Part shown: in pieces, positions 11,823 to 24,337 of the stretch
How the letters are laid out: every line of letters starts with the position of its first letter
How positions within the stretch are numbered: position 1 is the first letter of the stretch
NCBI GenBank assembly: GCA_000827325.1
Contig: KN832905.1
Location: forward strand, 1 to 64,000
Length of the DNA stretch: 64,000 nucleotides
DNA from: Oidiodendron maius Zn
Taxonomy: Eukaryota; Ascomycota; Leotiomycetes; Myxotrichaceae
Direction of reading: 5' to 3'
Made by a program: the position numbers and the translations under genes
The notes under the pieces: model-generated
Told to the model about the DNA's origin: nothing
Seen by the model: the letters and a program-made list of their open reading frames with translations, nothing else
The model's database searches: none

Positions 11823-13751
11823 CTATACTTTGAAGCAGCCCTGTTTTATGTTTTGAAATACCCCTTCTGGATCATATTTGTGCTGAATGTCTCTGAGACG
11901 TGCCTGGTTATCAGAGCCGTAGCTAGCGAATACCTCCTGGCTGAACCCGGCATAATTTTTATAAATGAATCTGTGCCATAATCCCATTTCCTTACCCAGA
12001 GCAATGCCTCTCGATATGATATTCTGACCAGCTTGTCTCATAGTCTCGTCGTCACTGGCATTCTCATACATAATTGTGACGCTGAAAACTACGTATTGAA
12101 GCAGGGTGTTAGGATATTCAATCCTTGAAGTTATGTAGAGGGGTATTCGACTCACTGAAAAGCGGACCGTCCTCTTTATTTATGCCGAGGGCATTTCCAC
12201 CATTCTTGCTGAATATTTCAATCTCATCATTCGTAATCAACTGTAGGTTGGAACTTGCTAGGGTACCAGGGATGGTTTTGATATAATCAACCTCTGACAA
12301 GAAAATGTCCCAAAGTTTTGATATTAAGTATGCGTCAACCTTGAACGTAGCTGTCCTCCATAATTGCCTTCCACAAGTTAACACACATCTTACTGCATTC
12401 ATCCTCTGTACTCACCGCATGCCAGTAGGATTTTGTTTCTCCACCTCTGAAGTGAAATCAGACATATTCGCGAGTCGGTTAGTCGAATATATAGTTTTAA
12501 GAGATGTGAAATTACGAAACACAGGGGGGTTCTCTTCTGGTCGGCTGTAGAAAATAGTTGCTCCTGACAGATAAACCTTCTGGACAGGTAGCCAAGATAA
12601 GAAGGTGTACATATGTGCGGAGGCATCGGTCTGCTCGTTGCTAGCCATCTGTACAAAGGCGTTAATCATATCCGTCGATTTGATGCCGAATCCAAGTATA
12701 CATGCAACGCGCTGGATGGTCTTTGTTAGGTGCATCATGATTGACGGGATTGTCCACTGTAATTTATCCCTTAACCCTAACGCAGACCTTCTTTCTTCTA
12801 GGTCCTCGAGCGTAACAGCACTTGTACCTCCCCATAGCAAGCCATATCGGTACGCTTCGAGGTCAAACCTAGTGACAATGCCGAAATTATTGCCACCCCC
12901 CCGGAGAGCAAAATACAGATCGGGATGCGTGACTTGATTCGCATTTGCAATAGTCCCATTTGGGAGTACAACCTGGAGCATGCTAGCATTAACGGGGATA
13001 TATTACCAGACATCTTGCACATCTCTTACCTCGAAGTTTCGAACATTGTCAAACGCCCAACCATGACGACGAGACAAGAAGGAGATTCCACCTGCTGACT
13101 TATTAGGTATGCCCTGCATGATATACTGACTTACTTGCCTCCTAATATAAAACCTCCAACACCTACAGAGTCAACTCGACCACCAACGGCAAGAAGGCCA
13201 TATTCTTCTAGCGTCGAATACACATCGCCCCATCTACTTCCAGACCCGACAGATACCGTGGATTCATCAGCGGACACCTGGATGCTGTTTAATTTACCGA
13301 GATCAACTACGACACCATCATGAATAGCTGAAGCTCCTGGGCAAGTTGAATGTCCTCCACTTTTGACTGCAAATATGCATCTCTGCTCTTTGAGGATATG
13401 AATAATCTGAGATACCTCCTCGGCAGACTGCGGCTGGGCGATGCACGTAGGGACGAGCTCTTGCTGCTGGATAGAGAAATATCCCTCACGGGGCTCCTTA
13501 AGAGATGTGATCACACCTTCGCTCCGTCCCAGAACACCTTGTAATAAGGCGCACTAATATCGTGTTAGATAAATTATTTCAGTTGACATTGTACGAATAC
13601 ATACTGCATGATGACAACTAACAGAGTCGTTGCCAATCGCTACAATAGGATAATCAAGTGGGGGCTGCGCATTGAGCAGAGTCTGGGCAGCTGTGCAGCT
13701 ACTCGCGATAAGGTATGCAGCCAGGCCGATAAAATAGCGCAGCTGCAACAT
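11823..13751 (-). CDS. Secreted BBE-like FAD-linked oxidase (FAD_binding_4 plus BBE domain)
   Basis: Six exons on the minus strand give 552 aa: 13605-13751, 13139-13553, 13030-13091, 12416-12972, 12156-12367 and 11823-12088. The N-terminus MLQLRYFIGLAAYLIASSCT is a signal peptide. FAVKSGGHSTCPGAS near 13345 is the VAO-family motif whose His is normally bound covalently to FAD (8-alpha-histidyl). GGISFLSRRHGWAFDNV and VVLPNGT follow, then LRGGGNNFGIVTRFDL. The C-terminal BBE domain is in the last exons, including the final YDPEGVFQNIKQG. There is no bicovalent-type Cys. Exon phases only close if the second intron (13092-13138) uses a GC donor, G|GCAAGT, which restores the conserved ILGGGISF. 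Such enzymes oxidise alcohols, sugars or pathway intermediates; the substrate is unknown. The FAD monooxygenase and methyltransferase on the same strand could be partners. Confidence 0.9.
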
Positions 13752-14369
13752 TTTCAGCTTCTGAAAGGAGATTACTGAAAATCTTTGGCACGACAGCCGG
13801 GAACGCCGGGGAGATATATGAAGGATTGGCATAGAGCAAGGATGACCCACCGCCTTCCTGATGTCTGACAATGTCAGCCTCCAACATTTTGCCGGGGCTT
13901 GCTCTGTCGGCTACACTTTCGCAAACACAAATAGGGGTCCTCGGCTTGACGTAAGAAGACTAACAGAAATCCAGTCGGCTTTTCTTCTGCTTCAACTCCG
14001 CATTGCTTCGTAAAGCTGCGGGGTTATATGGGATGTAGATCAAGACTGGAAAGAGTACTTCATCCATTTAGCGACAGGGTATCGAACTCAGGAATATAGC
14101 GCTCGCGTCCCAACAGATTCTCGAGCTTATATGCCTAATTCAAGGGATTCTTCGCTTGGCATGTTCTGGAAATTCGCTGTTTGCAGAACCAAGGTTTATT
14201 AGCTCCCAGGAAACGGAATGAATAAGGACAGGGGAGCGTTTTTTTATACGGGATTATTACACGCTAGATGCAGTCATATATTTCTGCGACCTGCAGCGAA
14301 GAGTCGAGAGTTAATTTGAATATCGTACAAATACAGAATAAACCCATTCGTCATCTCTCTGGCGTCTCC
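13752..14369. other. Spacer between two minus-strand flavoenzyme genes
   Basis: Holds the promoter of the BBE-like oxidase and the 3' flank of the monooxygenase. No further gene or repeat is visible. Confidence 0.5.
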
Positions 14370-15947
14370 TCACGTACCCTTATCTACGCTCACTTTGCCC
14401 TTTCCCTTAGCTGCTGGAATTTCTCCCTTGAGTGCCTTCGATACCTCGGACTTAACGTCCCACGAAAAGAAGCCATCGTTCGCAGAATCTGGCATGATTT
14501 TACACATCCCCCAAATAGCCAAATTACGAACCGCCTCATCCCACCAGGTTAGCTCCCTTTTCATATTACCTCTCTTCTTAGCTTCGGCGACGATATAATC
14601 GCATCGTGGCTTCCGTATCTTCACATATAGGTCACACAGCTTCTTAAGTTTCTGTTCGTCTGTTGTAATTCCTTTTTTATAGGCGCCGTCAGCGGATGAT
14701 GGCGACAAGAGAGCTTGGCAAAGCAATCCGATTGTCATTGCATCCTCGACGGCGCAACTAACACCCTGTCCACTGTCAGGGGGCATGCAATGGGCAGCAT
14801 CCCCCATGAGAAGAATGCGACCGCTGTCGCTTGTCCACCTCGGCAAGCTGGGTGTGATCCACCGTGGAAGTACGAATGTGCCTTTCCCCCTTTTGTCTGA
14901 GCAACTGTTCTCAATCATTGCTGGTATCAATGGCGTCCAACTCTTGTGTTTAGCCATTACCTTGTCTTTAACTTCTGAAAACGGAGTGCGAGATGTCGGC
15001 GCCGGATCCATGGGGAATGTAGACCACCATCCTGCGAATGGTATGGAACTATCCGCGTTTTCATCTGACGGAGGTTGGTCCAACCGCCTACGGTCGATGA
15101 CAGTACCAAAAAACGCCCCAGAGCCGAAGGTCATTGTCATAAGATTTTTAGGAATAACAAGATCCTTCCTTGACTTGATACTTGCAAGCATGTTCCGAGT
15201 CGTTTTTTCGTCCATCATCGCACCGATGCCGACCAGGCCACTGCGTCCCGTCTATTAGCCACCAATTTATATCAAGAAGTTTGTCAGGGCCAGAACTTAC
15301 TCATACTCTGGGTTGACCCCGGCGCACTCAGGAATTGCTTCTCTCGTCCTTCCCCAGACCCCATCAGCGCCAATTACTAGTTCCGCTTCATCACTCTCCC
15401 CGTTCTCAAATTCGATTTTCACACTTCTGGTCCCGTCTATTACATTCTTCACCTTCATATTGAAGCTGATGTCGTCAATTTTAATCTCTTTCAGGACGGC
15501 ATCGTGTATCGCAGCTCGCGCTACGAGAAGTGTGCCATGACCATAACGCTTTCCACCAGCCTTGAAATTTCCGAGCATACGGCCGGATGATATCTGTGCG
15601 CCAAAGACGTCCACCTCCATTGCAGTTGCTTTTATACTTTCATAGACGTCGCGGTTGAGAGACCGAATGACGCGAATGCCGTTTGGACTGAGCCCAAGCC
15701 AGCCGCCAATGGCGGAAGTCACGTTCGGGACTTCGCCAGCCTTGATATCTGTCGACTCATCCACACCTGCTGCAACGGCAGGAGAGACTGATGATGCGGT
15801 TGACTCCTTAGAGAAAGTTGAAAGATACGGCGGTGGTGGGTAGGACTCATAGATATGAATGTCGGTGTCTAGAGGGAGGTACTTCTTAAGGAAGAGGTAG
15901 GTTGTGCAGCCGCCGATACCGGCTCCAATAATGATAATGGATTTCAT
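14370..15947 (-). CDS. FAD-dependent monooxygenase (salicylate-hydroxylase-like)
   Basis: Two exons, 15301-15947 and 14370-15240, separated by a 60-nt intron, give 505 aa. Motifs in order: IIIIGAGIGGCTTYLFLKKY at the N-terminus (Rossmann GxGxxG), ELVIGADGVWGRTRE near 15390 (DG motif binding FAD and NAD(P)H), and RILLMGDAAHCMPPDSGQG near 14790 (GD motif). This is the group A flavoprotein hydroxylase/epoxidase architecture common in fungal catabolism and secondary metabolism. The acceptor CAG at 15241-15243 was chosen over an earlier TAG because only it keeps the frame (PEYDGLVGIGAM). No membrane anchor is seen at the C-terminus. Substrate unknown. Confidence 0.88.
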
Positions 15948-17152
15948 TGTAGTTCCAGTAACGCTAAGCGTATAGATATATGAAACTGGCTGTAGAATGA
16001 AAGCCGATTAGTCTAGGTTAAGAGTGCTAGAACGGGCCGGAAACTGTCTCTTTAACAAATTCCACTCAAAATGTGAATGCGATGCCGATTTGATTGATTT
16101 CAGGATAAACAATAACGAAGTCCTTCGGAGATGCTGTTCAGATAGTGCAACTCGGAAGAGAACATAACTCTCTGCTTCATGCGAACGCTGAGACCACATA
16201 CACTTCTCTATATGTAGTAATTAGAGGGAAGTAATTTGCCAGTCTCTGCCGTGTTATCACATGACTACGGCAGGAAACGCGTAATCTTTCAGCCAGTTAA
16301 ATTAGCGGTTTAACTATAATGTAATGGCAAGTGGGCTGCTGCCTGATTCCAGGTCTGTTTTCTGAATAGAATATTCTCATCTGCCATCACAAACTCTGCA
16401 CCATCAGTCAGTGAACTTGGGCTACCCTCTAGAAATTGCACTGGCATAACGCGTAAGTTTCCCGCCTCCTTAAATTACAGGATTATTTCTATTTCTGTAA
16501 CTGTGATAATAGTCACACCGGCCGACGAAGTGCATTCCACACCGGTCGACTTTTGTGTGGAACGGGTAAAAGTGGCTGCCTGGACTGGCCTTTGCTCCTT
16601 TCGGATGTTCTTTACGCCTTACCCTATGAAGTTTTGCATAATTTGACATTACACCGGCGCTCAGGAAAAATAAATTTTGTAGTGAGTATTTATTGCATAA
16701 TGTCGTGATATTTGGACAAGGAAGGAACCAATTTCATTAAATGAAAGATAGAAAACACTGTTCGCTCTGAGACGCGTCGCTGGAGTTATTGGTACTCGAA
16801 TACAAATAAGGAAACAGCTCACTATACGAGTAAAGATAATTAGAAAAATTAAAATTAAAAAAATAATAATAAATATTCCAACAAGAAGTTGTTATATTTG
16901 TTTCTAATTCGCGATTTTTGTATGGAATCTGTAAGAGGATGTCTTGAGAACATAATGAATAAACTGAAAACCCAAGCTCAAGAAGTTAACGAAAGCTATC
17001 ATCAATACTCACTTCGAGAATAAATGTTTTTGTGTAACACTTTTTTAAATAACGGAGTTTGGACCCAACCTCCCCAAATATAAACCGGTTATATTGATCT
17101 CGGAAAATTATCATCAGCAGCCTGAACACCGCTACCTCTGCAGCCACCTAGT
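15948..17152. other. AT-rich spacer
   Basis: Contains A/T runs around 16835-16880 and two similar words, CACACCGGCCGACG near 16513 and CACACCGGTCGACT near 16540, whose meaning is unclear. No gene recognised. Confidence 0.5.
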
Positions 17153-17947
17153 CTATGTCCCTTTCCAGCATATGATTTCACCGCATTCCAGCATAAATTG
17201 CTTGTCTTCTCCTGCTCTCTCCCACTCCTCCCAGCCTGCAGCCCACACATCTATTTCTTCCTTTGTTGCCATTCCATATTTAATGGCCTGCTCCGCTTTT
17301 TCTCCAGTAACCATGCCTAAGTGGCCTGGCATGCTCATGGGACTTTTGCTTGCAAGGATTTCTCCTCCATCTACTCCGAATCCAGCCTCCTTGGCCCACG
17401 CCTCTATTTTTGATCCCGCATCTGGATTTGAGCTCATTTTCTTCATCACAGCATTCGTCCGGGCCCAGTACTCGCGAATTGATGGAAGGTCGGGATTCAA
17501 CGCCAGAAGGATGGATGGATTTGATTCCCGCGAAGCCAAAAATCCACCGGGCTTACAGATCCGGTAAAACTCCTTGAATACGGCTACCGGATCTGTCATG
17601 TGCACAAGAAGTTGATGCGCATGAACTATATCAAATGAGTTATCGGCGAATTGTGAAAGGTTGTTGGCATCGCCGACTGCGAATGTAACGTTGGGATTTG
17701 AAGAATGTGGGAACGAAGCCTTAGCCTGGTCGATGATACCCTCTGAATTATCAATTCCTGTAGTGTGTCCATCTGGTGCCAGCTGAGCCAGGTCGGCCGT
17801 GATTCTACCCGGCCCACACCCAACATCGAGGATTTTTGCCGTCTTCGCTACATAACGTGTGAAGTAGGCGCAGGACGAATTGGCAGTTCGGTCGCCATAA
17901 AGATCCGTAACTGCCTTATCATCACCTTTCACATAATTATAAGCCAT
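17153..17947 (-). CDS. Class I SAM-dependent methyltransferase (UbiE/Methyltransf_11 type)
   Basis: Single exon, 264 aa. Motif I is ILDVGCGPGRIT near residue 40, which binds AdoMet. The acidic end of beta 2 (TTGIDNSEGIIDQAK), motif II-like NSFDIVHAHQLLVHM and the post-motif RICKPGGFLASRE follow in the expected order. Length fits fungal methyltransferases that modify small molecules or, in the UbiE group, quinones. It starts MAYNYVKGDD with no targeting peptide, so it is probably cytosolic. The orientation matches the FAD enzymes to its left, but a 1.2-kb AT-rich gap separates them and co-regulation cannot be inferred from the sequence. Confidence 0.88.
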   Translation of the reverse strand: MAYNYVKGDDKAVTDLYGDRTANSSCAYFTRYVAKTAKILDVGCGPGRITADLAQLAPDGHTTGIDNSEGIIDQAKASFPHSSNPNVTFAVGDANNLSQFADNSFDIVHAHQLLVHMTDPVAVFKEFYRICKPGGFLASRESNPSILLALNPDLPSIREYWARTNAVMKKMSSNPDAGSKIEAWAKEAGFGVDGGEILASKSPMSMPGHLGMVTGEKAEQAIKYGMATKEEIDVWAAGWEEWERAGEDKQFMLECGEIICWKGT

Positions 17948-18066
17948 TTTCTTTTCTCCGTTTAAAGTGCCTCAAGAGTTTTGAATAGGCGGCGTCTAGA
18001 AACAGTTATTGTCTGATTTTTGAGAAGCTTTGCTTAGGATTATATTGCTGGCAACGTAGCACGAGT

Positions 18067-18114
18067 CATAGTCAGCACTAGCCATAGTCAACACTAGCCG
18101 TAGTCAGCACTAGC
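18067..18114. repeat. Minisatellite, three 16-bp units
   Basis: Three adjacent copies of CATAGTCAGCACTAGC, differing at one or two positions each. Confidence 0.8.
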
Positions 18115-18607
18115 CTAAACTTAGGACAGCTGGATGCCCATTTTTCATTAATTTACGTTAATGTAGTAAATTGAATTGCTGCTTGCATAGTTCATGGTGT
18201 AGGGAAGGATCTTGAGAAATGCATCTCCTTAAGATATGCTGCATGAAGTTCTGCTTCCATAATAGCAAGTGGTAAATTGACCAGGATAGCTGTTTCTTAT
18301 CTAGTTATTAGGGCGACACCATACTGAGACTGAGTCCTAAATTGATGTGCGCTTCAATGTTTTAGGGATTTTTGCGTTGTTGCTTTTGTTTCCGCTAACT
18401 GTACTCACTGTGACAGTAAGTACAATAGCAAGGGTAGAAAGACCTAACATGTCTAAAGGTGAGGTATATATATTATTGCCGATACATTTACTCTCGCTCT
18501 CACTTTTTGGGGTAAGTGCGTCTTTAAATATCTATGCTAAGGTACTAGTATAATTATCTAGCCTTAAATTAACGGAAATAAAGCTTCTTGATCAGAGGTC
18601 GTGTAAC

Positions 18608-18730
18608 GCACAGGTCGTAGTCAGTAATCAAGGTGAAACTCGGTTATATTGACAATAGGCTTTTGGTATTACACTATATAGAAAGCCCTAGGTGGTTGCA
18701 GATAAATTAAGTGATGCAAAGACAACTTAA
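18608..18730. repeat. Dispersed repeat copy A (probable LTR-element relic)
   Basis: Shares GTAGTCAG-AATCAAGGTGAAACTC and AAGTGATGCA-AGACAACT with copy B at 36501. Copy A carries about 50 bp between the two shared blocks. No coding region is attached. A degraded LTR-retrotransposon end is my best guess, but the family is not identified. Confidence 0.5.
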
Positions 18731-20280
18731 GGAACCTTCTTATAGATACAATACAGTCCTTATATAAATGCTTACAGTCCGTAAGACTCGTAAGCTCTAT
18801 ATGCAAGCTTAATGCAAAAGGACTAAGCACTTAATGCATAGGTTCCGTGCGTGTATCAGTGCTGTATCGACTTTCATATGTTTGAGGCCCTGATATCAGT
18901 CAACAATAATTATACGATCTGGAATGTATTGTAATGGTGAATTTAAAGCAAATCTATCCAGTTGTCATATTCCAATGCATTTCTTCAAGCTGTTAACCCA
19001 TTGCAGCTAATGGTAGTCTTAAACTAGCTAGAAGAGGAATCTACTGCGATCGAAATCGGCAATAAAATGAAAGCAGGCCTGAGCGAGCCTGCGCACCATA
19101 TCCTGGAACCTATTTGGGCCTCCTGTGAGCCCCGGCTATAGTTTCCTTGCTGACTTTTGGCCGGTAATACGTTTCTGCTCTATTACAGGCTTCCTGCTGG
19201 AGTAATTTTGGATCCATCTTATCAAAGAAGAATATCTAAATGCAACTAAGAAGTTTTTCGACATATGCCTCAGATTTGCTGTGATGAGGAGCTACAAGCT
19301 GCTGATTACTGAAGCTCTTGCATCGTGAGAGTAGTTGAACGACAGCGACCTCGACCTCAGCAGTAACGGTGACACGCACGCACGGAACGGATTGAATAGG
19401 CTCCTTTTAGCTGAACTCTCGGCCTGTCCCAACACCGGAGCGCGTAGGGACAAGAGCAGCAACATCTGAAGCGAGAAATCGGATACGTGGTACAGAAGAC
19501 TTCGGTTATACCGGAATGAAAAAAGCTCTAAATTCGTCTGAGTCTTGCTTTTGCGCTTTAGCTTGTGAAAGGACATCTTCACAGTCCGTAGGATCCCAAA
19601 TTCCACGTACTTATGCCCGCAGCTTGGCCCTCTTTGCCCGTAAGAGCCGGTGATTACTTCTCCTTTGTAGAAGTTCGTCCTTAGCTTTACAGTATTGCTC
19701 GTGCTTTCGACTTTGACAGACCTCACACGTACTCAGACGATACCCGTTATTGCAAAAAGAGAAGCGTACAATTGCAGGGAAAGACTTGCACCCTGAGCCC
19801 TTGAGTTGATTTAAAGGGAGAGAGTCTATAACTTATTAAAACGCATGTGAGGGTCTGTAAGATTATTAGACATGCACGACTATAATGTTCCGCGCGGGCC
19901 TCCCCACGTGATAGCGTCCGTCTTCTCCGGGAAGTTGGGAAAATGCCAGAGGGGACAGTAGATTAAACACCTTTCCAATACAGCCACCATTATCCTATAA
20001 GTACCCGCGTTGCTTCCATGCCTTTCAATATACTCCTTAGATGTAAATAACCACTTATTCAAAGACCATTATTATCTTAAAAGTATTAAGACGATATCTG
20101 TAAAGGTTATGCGCGATAGATATAACGAGCGGACGAAGCGACTCAACCAATAATATAGTTCTAATTGACAATCCAAATTGCACCCCACATCTCGCTCATA
20201 ACTGGACTGTGCGCTGGACGCTAAGACATGGACATCGACAACGACTGCCCCATGTCCCAAGCACATGCTGATAAGCCCCG

Positions 20281-22588
20281 ATGTCTAATTCACCTAATTC
20301 TTCCGTGAAAGCGGTCAAAAAGAGTGCTTTCTCCTGTGATCCCTGCCGCAGGAGGAAGGTGAAATGCGGGGGAGAGCAACCAAGCTGTAGGCGTTGCATT
20401 ACTCGGAACGAGACATGTCTATATAAGTTGCCTCCTACACTGTCTTACACGCAGACACTTGAGAACAAAGTGAAGGAGCTTGAGCGTCTCGTGTCAGAGC
20501 TCAGGCATGCGCCTGCTAGCTTCATCCAGAACACTTCAATTGAGCCCCCCCGGTCGGCCCAAAGTAGCCCAACACCCGACAAGAAAACAATCTCAAAGCT
20601 AGCGGGAAATTTCGAAGGTCTTACATTCGACGACAAGGGAAGGATTACATACCACGGTGCGACGAGCTTCTTCCAGCTGCCAACGCCTACAGCCCAGGAT
20701 GACAATCCCAAGAGCTGCCCATTAGACATACCTACTGGCCTTGATGACAGGGGATCAAGAAGAGAGCGTCTTGTAAATAATGCCTGGCAGCAGCGCGTAC
20801 TGGAAACTTCGTTCGAAACGCCAGTAAGTTTTCGACAAATATGTATCGACTCATCATGATAACGTCTTCCAGGAGCCTTTTCAATTCCTGCTTGAAGTTC
20901 ATTGGTGCTGGATCCAACCCCTTTTCAATTTCGTATACAGGCCAGCATTTACACGTACGCGTCTCTTCAGCTGGCAATGAGGAGGTGATGCTAACCTAAA
21001 GACAATAGGGGACATGGAACAGCTAGGCCGATACTATTCTCATACGCTGTTGAACGCTATGCTCTCACATTCTGTGCGGTGGTGCAAGAATGACGCTCGA
21101 ATTAGTCAATTACTATCCCGATTTGATGATGGCAATTTATTCTCCCGCCAAGCGCGGACTCTATTATTCGAAGAATTAACGCTGGGCCACTGCACAGTAC
21201 CGACAGTTCAAACTCTACTGTTGCTCAGTGCACAAGAGTGCAGTGCCGGCAACCGAACGCAGGCATGGCTTTACAGCGGGATGGCTTTTAGGTTGATCGA
21301 GGACATGGGCATATGTATTGATGGTCAAAAATATGCGTCCACCGTAGAATTGTCTGACGAGGATATCGAAATCAGACATCGACTCTTCTGGAGCTGTTAT
21401 TTCTGGGATAAGATGATCAGCCTCTACCTTGGAAGACTGCCAACACTGCAGCACTCGACTGTTAGCCCTCCACATATCATGTGTAAGTTCTACTGCAATC
21501 CTTTCATTTCATCGTTTTCTATTAAGCCGTTATTTAAATTTGCTTTACAGTGGATGATTCAGCAGAAAATGAACTCTGGACACCGCACGGAATAGTGTAC
21601 CCACAAGGAATCGAGTACATACCTACACAGGCCCACTCAATATCCTGCTTTATGAGAATGTGTCAACTGTCGGAGATCTTCAATCAAATTCTCATTCACA
21701 TATACAATCCAATGGGTCAGAATTCCGAAATGGAAATCAATAATTGTCTAGCTAGTGAGGGTGAAGCTCTGATGCGCTGGTGGCAGGACTTGCCCGACTT
21801 TCTTCGGATTGATTTCAAGGCGCTCCCATCTCAGTGTCCTCCAAGTCACATCGTCACGCTAAAGTACGATTCTTTCCAGAAAGTAGTAATATATCTAGCT
21901 AACTAATTCTAGCTGCCTATACTTCACCTTTAAGATACTCCTCTATCGCCCAATGCTCTTCCGACGTCTCTCCGGCCAACGGAGACCTGACCCAAGTCAC
22001 CTTGTAGAGTGCATTTCGTCCGCCGTAGCAATTATTTCAATCTTTGATTTATTCCGTCGGACATTTGGAGAAGGTTACTGTGTCCTCTCTCTTTCTTACA
22101 GTGTTTATACTGCCGCCTCGATCTTCCTCCTACAAATCCAAGCGTCAACATATCAAGATGACCAAACTTTAAGAAGGCTGCAATTCTGCACAGGAGTACT
22201 AGAACGGGTTAAAATATTTAATCCTGGTACTGAGCTCTTTTCTATCTTCTATACTTTTGCTGATTCATATTTCACAGTACTTGAAAATTCCTTAACTCTG
22301 ATTATGCAAGCACTGTCAAAATTGGGCATCGATCTGTCCATGTTAGTCGTCTCCCCTGCAGCTGTGGGCATTCAGGACGCTTCGATAACCAAGGACACTA
22401 CCTTAACACCTGCTAACCATTCAACGACATCCGGAAATGAAGATTTTGGAATAGCCGAAGGATATCAGGTACCATATCTGGATAGCTTCAACCTAGACGG
22501 CTTTGAAATATCCACAGAAATGCTCGACGCTTTCTTATCCCTGGAACCCATCGATGCGACAGTCGGAGCACTTCGCGATTTTGATTGA
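20281..22588 (+). CDS. Zn(II)2Cys6 transcription factor with fungal-specific TF domain
   Basis: Nuclear regulator, candidate pathway-specific activator. Five exons (20281-20823, 20873-20954, 21009-21482, 21551-21882, 21935-22588) give 694 aa. The N-terminal DNA-binding domain reads CDPCRRRKVKCGGEQPSCRRC followed by ITRNETC, a C-x2-C-x6-C-x6-C-x2-C-x6-C cluster at about residues 19-46. A short coiled coil (LENKVKELERLVSELR) should allow dimer formation. The middle domain has the features of PF04082, for example LLLLSAQECSAGNRTQAWLY and RHRLFWSCYFWDKMISL. It stands next to the carrier, amidohydrolase and transporter genes whose promoters share a CGG-N7-CCG palindrome, the kind of site a dimeric Zn2Cys6 protein binds. 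That it binds those sites is an inference. Confidence 0.92.
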
Positions 22589-22797
22589 CTTAGATCCCTC
22601 GCTGGAGTACCGGCCCATTATTTGCAACCCGTCTCAGTCTAGTGTCCCTACGCAGTCCCAAATTCTAAATACGGCCGCTTCTGAAACACCTTCGCAGCTC
22701 GGATGACTTGATAGTAGACGGCGAAGGTTATGCTACTTGACAGCTGTCGACCACTCCATGTCAGCCATGCGATAGATAATCGGAACCCTTGACTTCT

Positions 22798-23741
22798 TCA
22801 TACCGTTAGCCGCACCAACCTCGGAGTTGTCCCTCTCCAAAAGACGCTAATGCCTTCATTCCTTAAACAGTCCGCCGCGCAGTGGATTATTCCTTTATAC
22901 TCAGCTCTGCTACTCTGTAGCCTCGTTTTGATGTTGTCAAACGGCATCGATGCATAACTAGAAACATCATTTAGCTAAGAGACAGGCATACAGACGACAA
23001 GGACTTACACAGTCACAACCCCACTCAATGCACCAATAGCCAGCGTGGTACCTACGTTGCCAGCCGACGATGGCCATTTCTTTGCAATGCACTCTTGCAT
23101 GATACCAAAGCTCGTAAATCTCACCGCCGAATTCGTCGCCTGTTTACTTAGCACCGGCAGCGTTCCTCTCCACAAAACACGAATGCCCTCTTCGCGGACC
23201 ACGATCGTGGCGGCAGCAGCTGTCCCTTTACCCGCAAATCGCTGGTGTCCTTTTGAAGCTGCATCCTCAATCAGCCTCGTCTTCAGCGCCTCACCCGGCG
23301 TCACAACCAGCAACGATTCCACCACCCCGGCAGTCAGCCCTGCCAGCACGTTTACCCATGGACTGCGCTGCCCTTGCTTTGTTGCAAGCACCTTGTCGAG
23401 ATAATCTCTTGATGCTTCGAAGGAGAAGAAGCGGATGCCACTTTTGAGTGCATTACTCATGGCGAGTGCCCCGCAACCGGAATAGAACCCTGAGAGACCG
23501 GATGTCCTGTACGTCGACTTGAGGATTGAGAGAGAGGATATGTTGCCGTGGGAGAATTGGGGGAGTTGCCTGCGTGTTTTGACGAATTCGGCGGGGTACT
23601 GAAGGTTGTGGTTAGTTGTTATTTTCATTTGCCGCAAGAAGAGTGGGTTGATATGCTTACGGTGACAATAGTTTCTGATACTCCGGCAATACCTCCGGCA
23701 ATTATCTTGGTAAAAACTGCTGGCTTTTCTCTATTCTCCAT
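22798..23741 (-). CDS. Mitochondrial tricarboxylate carrier (CTP/mttA-like)
   Basis: Inner-membrane exchanger of the mitochondrial carrier family. Three exons (23661-23741, 23009-23598, 22798-22957) give 276 aa. All three carrier signatures PxD/ExxK/R are present: YPAEFVKTRR, TPGEALKTRL and MPFDNIKTRL, each opening one of the three tandem repeats of two helices. The pattern TPGEALKTRLIEDA and WRGTLPVLSKQATNSAVRF is that of the citrate/tricarboxylate transporter subgroup, which also contains the cis-aconitate exporter MttA of the itaconate pathway. It ends shortly after RGTTPRLVRLTV, slightly shorter than usual. A CGG-N7-CCG site lies about 210 bp before the start. Context with aconitase and PrpD-type enzymes supports a di- or tricarboxylate substrate. 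Confidence 0.92.
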
Positions 23742-24337
23742 TTTCGTCACGTTGTTTGTTTGATGTTAAATTATATTGAAGCAAGGTCCGGTCTATTATC
23801 AATCCGAAAAGTCTTCACAGCAAATATCTAATGAGGGAGGCTTGGTAATATGAATGAGCATGTACTCACGTACATATAAGATGTGCATAAAGCTGAAGTG
23901 ATTCCGAGTCACATCTGCCTAGCCTGCATCACAAATGTTTGCTAAATCTCGGAAGTTGACCGAGCGACTTCGCCTCCAATTACAGCGAGGAACGGGTGGG
24001 CCGAGAACCTAACTTTCGCAAATGGCCGATAAAATTTCATGAGTCGGGTAGTCGATATTGAGACTTCTTTATGCGACTACCTTATTTTAGCATGTTGTTC
24101 ATTGAGGAGTGAATATGTTGTAACATGCGCAGTCTCAGCTCCGTTCTAGGAGAATACTGTTCGCAATTAAAGTATCACAGATCAACATTTGAAATCCAGA
24201 GGGATTGGGAAGCTCATTACTAGAGGGGCGGTACGTTGATGCAGTTAGTTTTATTATTGGCATTACCTATCAGAAGCAAGAAATATCCCCAAATGCATCT
24301 TTCTCTAAGATTGTCTAACATGCTACCCTTTCGCTGT
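23742..24337. other. Promoter of the tricarboxylate carrier and spacer
   Basis: Carries the palindrome at 23950. No gene is seen. Confidence 0.5.
23950..23962. promoter_or_regulatory. CGG-N7-CCG palindrome, copy 1
   Basis: CGGAAGTTGACCG, about 209 bp upstream of the carrier start on the minus strand. One of four exact copies of this 13-mer in the window. Spaced inverted CGG triplets are the classic target of Zn2Cys6 dimers. Confidence 0.6.

Larger units (their letters stand above)
17948..20280. other. Gene-poor AT-rich spacer with repeat debris
   Basis: Contains a 3 x 16-bp minisatellite and one copy of a dispersed repeat (both listed). A 68-codon frame at 18347-18553 with hydrophobic stretches and a 144-codon frame at 19292-19726 (-) show no family signal and are not called as genes. 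Confidence 0.5.

Noticed and set aside
16513-16553. Pair of CACACCGG[CT]CGAC words as a regulatory module
   Set aside because: Only two copies, no gene starts close by in the right orientation, and no known factor fits.
19292-19726. 144-codon minus-strand frame
   Set aside because: Composition is serine- and arginine-rich without a pattern; no introns or neighbours support it.
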